From NCBI GenBank assembly GCA_002839315.1, contig PGXV01000012.1:1-64000 (forward strand): a DNA stretch of 64,000 nt, given 5' to 3'. Both the position numbers and the translations under genes were made by a program. Positions 26,078 through 32,557 of the stretch are shown one piece after another (positions within the stretch are counted from its first letter, which is position 1; each line of letters opens with the position of its first letter). The notes beneath the pieces are model-generated. The model ran no database searches, was not told the DNA's origin, and saw only the letters and a list, made by a program, of their open reading frames with translations. The stretch comes from Spirochaetae bacterium HGW-Spirochaetae-3 (GTDB lineage Bacteria; Spirochaetota; Spirochaetia; Treponematales; UBA12059).

Positions 26078-29000
26078 CAGAGGGCCCCCGTCAGCAGATA
26101 GAGCGCCACGACGTATAGTACGACGTGGAGGGCATAGGTCTGCCCGTTGCCGGTATAGACGCGCCTTATCGCGCCGCCTACGGAATCGACGCCGGTGCCG
26201 AACGCCTCCCAGAAGCGCTCGCCCCTGCGTCGCGTCAGGAAGCCGAGCGCCTTCTCGTACGGCGCGTAGAAGCTCCACGCGTAGTGCGTTGTCCAGGGCT
26301 TGAAGGGCCGCTCGGCGGCGTACACGATATTGAACTGCTTGACCGGCTGCGGGTTATGCAGGTTCGCGAGCATCCAGAAGAAGCACAGCGCGAACACGAC
26401 GATAGTCACTATCATCGATAGCGTGCCGTCCCAATAGCCTAGCGGCGAGACGAGCGTCGATCCCTCGAAGCGGAGGATGGGATCGAATACATCCCCGACC
26501 ACCCCCATGACGGGATCGAGCATCAGCCGCGGGAAGGCGGACGCGGCGAGCAGGACCGCCATCAGGAAGCCTTGCGGAATGGTCAGCGCCAGCGGGGCCT
26601 CCCTGACCGTCGACTGGGACGGCTTCGGCTGCCCGAGGAAAATGGTGTGTATGAGCCTGAACAGGTACAGGAAGGCCACGGCGCTCGCGAAGAACGCGAC
26701 GGCGGCCTCGAGGTACCAGCCCTTCTGGAGGAGCGACGAATAGAGCAGCCACTTACCGCCGAACCCCGAAAGCGGAGGCACGCCGGATAGCGCTATAATG
26801 GCCATCAGTACCGACAGGAACGAGAACGGCATAGTCTTTATGAGGCCGCCCATCTCGTACATGTTGCGCGTGCCGACCCGCTTGATGACGCCGGCTATAG
26901 CGAGGAACAGCATGCTCTTGTAGAGGAAGTGATTGAGCGCCAGGTACAGCGCCGTCGTCCATCCGGCCTGGTCGTTTATCGCCAGCGCGAGTATCACGTA
27001 TCCGATCTGGCCCATCGACGACCATGCCAGCGTCTTCTTGACGTCTTCCTGATAGATAGCGTATAGCGCTCCGAACAGGGCCGTCGCCAGTCCTATCCAG
27101 CCGAGGGCCCGTAGCGTAAGCGCCTGGAACGGTACGACGCCTCCGAAGGCCGCGAGCGCGACGATCATGACGAAGACGCCGGCCTTGGACAGCGAGGATG
27201 ACAGGAAGCCCGAGACGTCGTCGTCGGACTCGGCGTAGGCGCCGGGAAGCCAGACGTGCACGCCCAGCGCGCCGAGCTTGACGAGGAGGCCGCCTATGAT
27301 GAGGAGGATAGGCCAGCCGTCCGCGCCGCCCGTCGGCCGGAACGACCACGCGCCGGGAATGGCCGCGAGGCCGACCATCAGCAGGAAGGCTCCGCCCAAT
27401 CCGAAGACGACGTAGCCGAGCGCGGCCCTCTCGCCCTTCTTGCCGCGGAGCACGAGCAGGTAGCTCGCCAGGGTCATCGTCTCCCAGGCGAAGAAGAAGC
27501 CGAGCGGCGAGTCGGCGACCAGGATCGCGCCTAGCGCCAGCGTCGCGGCCGACAAGAGCGGATGCAGGCCGCGCCTGGGGCCCCGCTTGTACATCGCGGC
27601 GAAGGAGTACATCGCTCCTCCGCCGAGCAGCATGACGGCGAAGAATAGCCGCAGGCCGTCGAGCCTGTCGAAGGCGAGCCGGCCGAAGGCGGCGACGGCC
27701 GCTATCGATAGGAGCGACTTGAGCCAGCCAGGCGCGCGGTCGACGAGGAGCAGGGCCGCCAGCGCCGCGAAGGGCGCCCAGAGGAGCGGGTCGCCGACGC
27801 CGAGGGCGAGGCCGGATGCGATACCGAAGCCGGCGAGCGCGGCGGCGCACAGCGCCGGCCCGGCGATACCGGCTTCCGGTCCCGCGTACCCGTCTTCGCC
27901 CCGCATGTCGGCGATTCTTCCGAACCAGCGAAGCACGTAGAAGGCCTCGACGAGGCTGGCTCCCAGGATGACGACGATAAGCCACCACTGCCTCGCCCCG
28001 GCGAGCGCCCTTATCAGGCTCCACTTGGCCCAGAATCCGGGGAAGGGAGGCAGGCCGACGAGGCCGACCGCCAGGACGCCGGCGATCGCCGTGCCGATCG
28101 GCGACAGCGCGCGTTCGCGCCTACGCTGGGCGCCGGCCTGCGAGCCGGGCTCGCCCAAGGCGCGCGAAAGCAGGAAGAGCCCGGTCTTGGCCAGCAGGTG
28201 GTTAAGGAGCAGCCCGCCCGCGACCATATAGGCGAAACGGTCATCGCCGAGGGATAGAAGCCTCGTAAGGGCCGCGACCGCGGCTACGAGCCCGACCTGC
28301 GCTACCGAGGAGTAGCCGAGCATACGCCTCGCGTTCGATTGCCTGGCGCCTACGAGGTTGCTCGCGGCGAAGGTCGCCAGGCCGCTACCGGCGACGACCG
28401 ATAGCTGCGCATCGCCCAGGATAGGCATGATCTTCCAGAGCGCCAGGAGCAGGGCCGTCGCAGACGCGCCCGACAGGATGGCTGAGAGGCCGGGATCGAC
28501 CGTCTGGTATACGTCGATGGCCCACCCGTTGGCCGGGAACGGCTTGAGCTCGATGAGAAGCGCGGCCAGCAGGAAGAATGCCGCGACGGTTCCCGCGGCG
28601 CCGTATAGCCCCGGCGAACGCGCCGCGAGGTCTATGTTAAGCTGGCCCCCGAAGCGGTACGCGTATATGACGCCGATCAGGTAGAGGGCGCTGGCGATGC
28701 CGCCGGCCATCATGTACTTGAATCCGGCGCGGAGCGCGGCCCTGCGGTCGTCGTAGGCGATGAGGCCGTAGGTGGCGATCGATGAAATCTCCATGAATAC
28801 GAACAGGTTGAAGAGATCCCTCGTCAGAATGATGCCCGACATGCCCATCAGGGCCATGAGCAAGGCTATTGCGCCCCCTATAGGCGCCTTGGCGAGCGAA
28901 CGGTGCATGGCGCCGGCCGAGAGAAGGCCGACGGCCGAGACGGCGAGGAGTCCGGCGGCCTCCTCGGGGCCGACACGAAGCATGATGGCCAGCGGGGCGG

Positions 29001-29199
29001 CGAATCCCGCCGTGCCGAAGCTCTCCGTCGGCGAGCCTCCCGGGAACAGCGCCCAGAGGTACGATAGCGCCGCCGCGCCCCATGCGGCCACGGTCGCGTA
29101 CGCCAGTCCGAGCGATGCCTTCCTGCCTAGCTTGTCGACGAGCGGCAACAGGAACGCCGCCGCGAGCGAGCAGGCGAATAGATAGAGCGGATTTACCAT
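26077..29199 (-). CDS. fused double antiporter-like subunit (MrpD/NuoN type x2; MbxH-MbxH')
   Basis: A 1040-residue polytopic protein made of two MrpD/NuoN-like ion-pumping modules in one chain. Module 1 (about 1-500) has Glu137 in FMEISS and Lys219 in IELKPFP, the same numbers as the essential MrpD residues. Module 2 (about 515-1040) has Glu573 in AWETMT, Lys641 and His648 in the VKLGALGVHVWLP segment, and Lys761. In Pyrococcus Mbx these are two proteins, H and H'. No internal stop or frameshift was seen. It begins 7 nt inside the mrpC gene with GGAGAGG 4-5 nt upstream. Confidence 0.9.
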   Translation of the reverse strand: MVNPLYLFACSLAAAFLLPLVDKLGRKASLGLAYATVAAWGAAALSYLWALFPGGSPTESFGTAGFAAPLAIMLRVGPEEAAGLLAVSAVGLLSAGAMHRSLAKAPIGGAIALLMALMGMSGIILTRDLFNLFVFMEISSIATYGLIAYDDRRAALRAGFKYMMAGGIASALYLIGVIYAYRFGGQLNIDLAARSPGLYGAAGTVAAFFLLAALLIELKPFPANGWAIDVYQTVDPGLSAILSGASATALLLALWKIMPILGDAQLSVVAGSGLATFAASNLVGARQSNARRMLGYSSVAQVGLVAAVAALTRLLSLGDDRFAYMVAGGLLLNHLLAKTGLFLLSRALGEPGSQAGAQRRRERALSPIGTAIAGVLAVGLVGLPPFPGFWAKWSLIRALAGARQWWLIVVILGASLVEAFYVLRWFGRIADMRGEDGYAGPEAGIAGPALCAAALAGFGIASGLALGVGDPLLWAPFAALAALLLVDRAPGWLKSLLSIAAVAAFGRLAFDRLDGLRLFFAVMLLGGGAMYSFAAMYKRGPRRGLHPLLSAATLALGAILVADSPLGFFFAWETMTLASYLLVLRGKKGERAALGYVVFGLGGAFLLMVGLAAIPGAWSFRPTGGADGWPILLIIGGLLVKLGALGVHVWLPGAYAESDDDVSGFLSSSLSKAGVFVMIVALAAFGGVVPFQALTLRALGWIGLATALFGALYAIYQEDVKKTLAWSSMGQIGYVILALAINDQAGWTTALYLALNHFLYKSMLFLAIAGVIKRVGTRNMYEMGGLIKTMPFSFLSVLMAIIALSGVPPLSGFGGKWLLYSSLLQKGWYLEAAVAFFASAVAFLYLFRLIHTIFLGQPKPSQSTVREAPLALTIPQGFLMAVLLAASAFPRLMLDPVMGVVGDVFDPILRFEGSTLVSPLGYWDGTLSMIVTIVVFALCFFWMLANLHNPQPVKQFNIVYAAERPFKPWTTHYAWSFYAPYEKALGFLTRRRGERFWEAFGTGVDSVGGAIRRVYTGNGQTYALHVVLYVVALYLLTGAL

Positions 29200-29573
29200 T
29201 TTTCCTCTCCGTATGATTCTATTGAAGAATCGCCGCCGCCCGTCCTCAGCCGCACCGCGTAGCTGAGCATAAGCGCCGTGACCGCGAGTCCGATGACGAT
29301 GGCCGTCAGCACCAGCGCCTGGGGGACCGGGTCGGTCATACGGGCGGATGCCGACCGGGCGTCGGCCGCCGAGTCGAGGATGGGCGCGGTCCTGCCGCGT
29401 ATATAGCCGACGGACAGGATGACCAGGTTGACGCCCGTCTCCATCACCGAGAAGGCTACCGCTATCTTGAACAGGTTCGGCCTGGAGAGGACTCCCCACA
29501 GTCCTACGAGCACGAGGACGGCGCCCGAGGCGGCGACCGGGTTGATCCCGGCGATGAATGCCATGACGCTCAT
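29193..29573 (-). CDS. MrpC/NuoK-like subunit (MbhG)
   Basis: A 126-residue protein with three helices of the NuoK/MrpC/MnhC family. It has GLWGVLSRPNLFKIAVAFSVMETGVNL, where the Glu in the second helix is conserved, and a DPVPQALVLTAIVIGLAVTA third helix. It overlaps its neighbours on both sides by 4-7 nt. Confidence 0.9.
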   Translation of the reverse strand: MSVMAFIAGINPVAASGAVLVLVGLWGVLSRPNLFKIAVAFSVMETGVNLVILSVGYIRGRTAPILDSAADARSASARMTDPVPQALVLTAIVIGLAVTALMLSYAVRLRTGGGDSSIESYGEEKW

Positions 29574-30265
29574 GGTCGATCCCCTTTCAGCGCCTCTATG
29601 ATGCCGGATAGCTCTGCGCCTACCTTGAGGCCGATGGCAGAATAGATAAGCGGTATGGTACCGGCGCTGACGAGCGAACCGATGGAGCCTGTCGGCATGA
29701 CGCGCGGGTCGAGGAACCCCCAGGCCAGGAAGGCGCCGAGCAGGCCTATCGCGACGTAGGCGGCGCCGGAAAGGGCCTCGACGGCGGTCATGACGCCGTG
29801 CGCCAGGTGCGATTCGGGAGCGGCGAGCACGTTGAGCAGCACCGCGGTCGCGATGACGACGCCTCCCTGGAACCCGCCGCCGGGCGTTAGGTGACCGTGC
29901 ATGAAGATGTAGGCGCCGAACATGACGATGAGGCCGGTCAGTAGCCCCGTGGCCGTCCTCAATACCTCGGTAGCTGGCTTCCTTCGGCCGACGGCGGCCG
30001 GGCCGAGGCGCTTCCTCGTCAGCATCGCGCCGACGCCGGCGGTCGCTACGAACAGTACCGCTACCTCGCCGAGGGTATCGAATCCCCGATAGCTGACGAC
30101 GATAGCGGTTACGACGTTAGCCGCCCCGAGCTCGCGCGGCGCGGTCTCGAGGTATTCCGTAGCCAGCGCGCCGGGTTCGGCCTGTACCCCGGCCCTGAAG
30201 GCGAGGGGGAGGAGCGCGAAGGCGAAGCCGATGATCGCCAGCGTCACCATGACCTTCCTCATCAT
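29570..30265 (-). CDS. MbhE-MrpB (MbhF) fusion membrane subunit
   Basis: A 231-residue membrane protein combining an MbhE-like N-terminal half (about 1-85; equivalent to part of the MrpA C terminus, motif YRGFDTLGEVAVLF) with an MnhB/MrpB domain (about 100-225; GHLTPGGGFQGGVV). In Pyrococcus Mbh these are separate subunits. GGGAGG lies upstream of the start, and it overlaps the MbhD gene by 4 nt. Confidence 0.88.
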   Translation of the reverse strand: MMRKVMVTLAIIGFAFALLPLAFRAGVQAEPGALATEYLETAPRELGAANVVTAIVVSYRGFDTLGEVAVLFVATAGVGAMLTRKRLGPAAVGRRKPATEVLRTATGLLTGLIVMFGAYIFMHGHLTPGGGFQGGVVIATAVLLNVLAAPESHLAHGVMTAVEALSGAAYVAIGLLGAFLAWGFLDPRVMPTGSIGSLVSAGTIPLIYSAIGLKVGAELSGIIEALKGDRP

Positions 30266-30561
30266 TTCGAGCCTCCCGACCGGGACGCCGGAGCCTCGAG
30301 CCGTTCGTTCGAGTCTTCGTCGTCCGCCTGCCTCGACCGCGCGAGCGCGTACAGGAATACGACCGTCGTCAGGCCTGAGCCGATGGCGGCCTCGGTCATC
30401 GCGACGTCCGGCGCTCCCATGAGGAGGAACACGACGCTGGCGGCGAGGCTGACGCCCCCTGACAGCAGTATCGATACGACGAGGCTCTTCGAGGCTATCG
30501 CGCCGATACCCGAGGCGACCATGAAGGCGCCCGCTACGATGATCGCTATATCAATCGCCAT
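30262..30561 (-). CDS. MbhD-like subunit (DUF4040)
   Basis: A 99-residue protein with three helices, matching the DUF4040/MbhD family (part of the MrpA C terminus). The motif GAPDVAMTEAAIGSGL (49-64) contains the conserved acidic residues. The tail is charged and cytoplasmic. It overlaps the MrpG gene by 11 nt. Confidence 0.87.
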   Translation of the reverse strand: MAIDIAIIVAGAFMVASGIGAIASKSLVVSILLSGGVSLAASVVFLLMGAPDVAMTEAAIGSGLTTVVFLYALARSRQADDEDSNERLEAPASRSGGSK

Positions 30562-30904
30562 GGTCTTCCCCCCTCGGCCCTTCGGCGGCGTCGGATTCCG
30601 CGAGCGCGTCCGGCTCCAGCCTGGCCCCGAGGCGCTCGCGGTAGCCGTGGGCCGCTCGGGCGAGGGCGTTGGAGCTGACGGGATTGGTAAGCACGATGAA
30701 GGCGACGAGCAGGAGCAAGCGCCCGAGATACTCGGGCCGCATGATGCCGACGCCGACGAGGAACAGTATCGATCCCAGCGTCGTCGCCTTGGTCCCCGCC
30801 TGCATCCGGTTGAACGCGTCCGGCATGCGCAGGAGCCCTATAGCCGACAGGAGGAAAAAAAGCGCCCCGACGAGGCTTACGAACGCGCCGACGATCTCGG
30901 TCAT
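30551..30904 (-). CDS. MrpG/MnhG-like subunit (MbhC)
   Basis: A 117-residue MrpG-family protein with three helices and the family segment LLRMPDAFNRMQAGTKATTLG (about 24-44). The role in Mrp/Mbh complexes is structural, in the sodium/proton-translocating part. Start and previous stop share TGATG. The C-terminal tail is charged. Confidence 0.88.
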   Translation of the reverse strand: MTEIVGAFVSLVGALFFLLSAIGLLRMPDAFNRMQAGTKATTLGSILFLVGVGIMRPEYLGRLLLLVAFIVLTNPVSSNALARAAHGYRERLGARLEPDALAESDAAEGPRGEDHGD

Positions 30905-31164
30905 CAGAGCCCCCCTTCAAGGTAGCGGGCCATGGCGACTACGCCGACGAACCCTACGAGGCCGTAGACCATGCCTACGTCGATATAGATGCGCCTTCCG
31001 GAGAACACGGCGAAGGCGACGATCAACGACGTCACGATGATCGTCATCGCGTCGAGCGCTACCGTGCGGTCTATCGCCCATGGGCCCTTCGCGAACCGGA
31101 TGCCGGCGAGAAGCAGGCCCAGAGTCGCTACGCAGGTGGCGGCGACGAATATCGAATCAGCCAC
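30904..31164 (-). CDS. MrpF/MnhF-like subunit (MbhB)
   Basis: An 86-residue protein with three helices. The family motif GPWAIDRTVALDAMT (27-41), with its conserved acidic residues, is clear. It overlaps the MrpE gene by 8 nt and abuts MrpG. Confidence 0.9.
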   Translation of the reverse strand: MADSIFVAATCVATLGLLLAGIRFAKGPWAIDRTVALDAMTIIVTSLIVAFAVFSGRRIYIDVGMVYGLVGFVGVVAMARYLEGGL

Positions 31165-31654
31165 AGATCACCTCCAGGTATTTTTCGAAGTCGCTGACTA
31201 TAGCCTCCGTGGCGCCCTGCGGATCGGCTGACGCTACCTTGATCCAATGGACGAACACGTCCTCTCCTCGCATCTCGACGGTAATGGTGCCTGGGGTCAG
31301 CGTGATCGAGTTGGCTAGCAGGAGCCTCCCGAGCGGCGTTCGCAGGGTAGTCCTGACCCTGACGATGCCGGGAGCGATCGGTAGGCGAGGGTGAAGGACC
31401 CGGAACGCTACGTCCAGGTTCGAGAGGACGAGCGCCTTCAGGAAGACGAGCGCGTACGCGACCATGTATACGATGGCCTTCGGGTTGATCCTCAGGTCTC
31501 CCAGGTGCGACGTCGGGAACCATGGAAGGATCACGATGAGCGCGGCGACGATGGCGCCCGCTACGGCTTCTTGCTCGTTCCAGGGCGAGGTCAGCAGCAG
31601 CCACGCGCACCAGAGTAAAAGGAATCCCAGCATCTTGGCCTTCAGTGTTCTCAT
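31157..31654 (-). CDS. MrpE/MnhE-like subunit (MbhA)
   Basis: A 165-residue MrpE-family protein with two N-terminal helices and a cytoplasmic domain containing NSITLTPGTITVEM, the family signature. It is the first gene of the operon. The start at 31654 is chosen because GGGAGG sits 7 nt upstream; an earlier ATG has no such site. A strong promoter lies about 55-80 nt upstream. Confidence 0.9.
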   Translation of the reverse strand: MRTLKAKMLGFLLLWCAWLLLTSPWNEQEAVAGAIVAALIVILPWFPTSHLGDLRINPKAIVYMVAYALVFLKALVLSNLDVAFRVLHPRLPIAPGIVRVRTTLRTPLGRLLLANSITLTPGTITVEMRGEDVFVHWIKVASADPQGATEAIVSDFEKYLEVICG

Positions 31655-31705
31655 GGAACGCCCTCCCATGCATTATGCCCGCCGTCGCGGGCGAATGGAC
31701 ACATT

Positions 31706-31733
31706 AGTATAAGCCAATTTAAATATATGTAAA
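31706..31733 (-). promoter_or_regulatory. promoter of the Mbx-like operon
   Basis: Minus strand TTTACA, 16 bp, TATACT, within a stretch (31700-31765) far more AT-rich than its surroundings. It is the only clear promoter for the 13 overlapping genes that follow. Confidence 0.65.
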
Positions 31734-31763
31734 ACAAAATATACAAATAGCCATATTATTAAC

Positions 31764-31792
31764 TTGCGAAACGGGTTGGCCGCCATTATCAT
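31764..31792 (+). promoter_or_regulatory. candidate promoter of the CBS-domain gene
   Basis: TTGCGA, 17 bp, TATCAT, back-to-back with the operon promoter on the other strand. The leader to the ATG at 31912 would be about 110 nt; no riboswitch-like structure was recognised in it. Confidence 0.4.
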
Positions 31793-31911
31793 TGAGTGGT
31801 GGTCATGCGCGGATCGCGCGTCTAGAAACTATAGTGGATGCGGATTCGGTTTGGCGAATATTTTTCGTTTTTTTCGATAATCGACCGTCAATCGACGAGG
31901 AGGAGAGAACC

Positions 31912-32370
31912 ATGGAAACCGTACAGAGCATCCTGGCCGCCAAGGGCAACGTCGTCGTGTCCGTAGGCCCCGAGGTCGCCGTGAGCGAGGCGCTCATCAA
32001 GATGGCCGAGCGGAATATCGGAGCCATCCTGGTGACGGACGAGGACGGGAAGACGGTCGGCATCTTCTCGGAGCGCGACTTCGCGAGGAAGATCATCCTC
32101 AAGGGACGGAATTGCGATACCACCAAAGTCAAGGAAATCATGACCACCAAGGTCACCTACGCCGAACCGCGAACCACCCTCGTCGAGTGCATGAACCTGA
32201 TGACGTCCCACCATTTCCGCCATCTTCCTATCGAAGAGGACGGAAGGCTGGTAGGCGTCGTATCGATCGGCGACGTAGTCAAGGCGCTGATACGGCAACA
32301 GGAGCGCATCATCTCGGAGCAGGCCTTCGAGATCGGTCAGAACGAGCGCCGCTCTACCGGGGCGATATGA
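31912..32370 (+). CDS. CBS-domain pair protein
   Basis: A 152-residue soluble protein consisting of two CBS motifs (about 5-62 and 75-130), ending in a short charged helix. CBS pairs bind adenine nucleotides or NAD and act as energy sensors (family knowledge). It resembles stand-alone CBS proteins of anaerobes, including HRP1/CBS types with SERDFARKII. The ATG at 31912 follows GGAGGAGAG; the longer frame is not needed. Divergent from the energy-complex operon, so a link to that complex is conceivable but unproven. Confidence 0.85.
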   Translation: METVQSILAAKGNVVVSVGPEVAVSEALIKMAERNIGAILVTDEDGKTVGIFSERDFARKIILKGRNCDTTKVKEIMTTKVTYAEPRTTLVECMNLMTSHHFRHLPIEEDGRLVGVVSIGDVVKALIRQQERIISEQAFEIGQNERRSTGAI

Positions 32371-32397
32371 GAATCGGCGGCTAGACGATAGCGATAA

Positions 32398-32428
32398 GAA
32401 AAGGCCGCCCACTCGGTGGACGGCCTTT
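32398..32428. terminator. bidirectional hairpin between the CBS gene and tRNA-Arg
   Basis: AAAGGCCG and CGGCCTTT plus an inner CCA/TGG form a stem around a 5-nt loop. It has short A/T runs on both sides, so it can end the tRNA transcript (minus strand, T-rich CCTTTTCTT) and the CBS transcript. Confidence 0.65.
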
Positions 32429-32437
32429 CGACGCTTA

Positions 32438-32511
32438 TGATCCGGGCGGGAATCGAACCCACTACCTATTGCTTAGGAGGCAATCGCTCTATCCAAGTGA
32501 GCTACCGGACC
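32438..32511 (-). tRNA. tRNA-Arg (anticodon CCT)
   Basis: A complete cloverleaf of 74 nt. The acceptor GGTCCGG pairs with CCGGATC (one G-U), the D arm GCTC/GAGC, the anticodon stem ATTGC/GCAAT with loop CTCCTAA (anticodon CCT, reads AGG), and the T arm GTGGG-TTCGAAT-CCCGC. CCA is not encoded. The mature 5' end lies 8-9 nt after the -10 box of its promoter. Confidence 0.96.
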
Positions 32512-32519
32512 CTCGCGCA

Positions 32520-32549
32520 ATACTATAGAGAAGCGGGCGGCCCTGTCAA
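32520..32549 (-). promoter_or_regulatory. tRNA-Arg promoter
   Basis: Minus strand TTGACA, 18 bp, TAGTAT. Transcription should start 1-2 nt before the mature tRNA 5' end. Confidence 0.7.
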
Positions 32550-32557
32550 CGACCCCG

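Noticed and set aside
26077-29199. Frameshift or assembly artefact joining two genes
   Set aside because: The frame is open throughout, both halves are intact with their key residues, and the linker is ordinary helical sequence.
20561-31654. Group 4 [NiFe] hydrogenase operon
   Set aside because: The subunit set looks like Mbh, but the large subunit lacks all four metal-binding cysteines and no hydrogenase maturation genes are in the window.
31655-31911. Riboswitch in the AT-rich divergent region
   Set aside because: Only promoter elements were recognised; no conserved aptamer pattern or terminator pair was found on either strand.
31792-31911. Longer N terminus of the CBS protein
   Set aside because: The ATG at 31912 has a strong GGAGGAG site and gives the complete domain pair; the extension has no domain and lies over the promoter.
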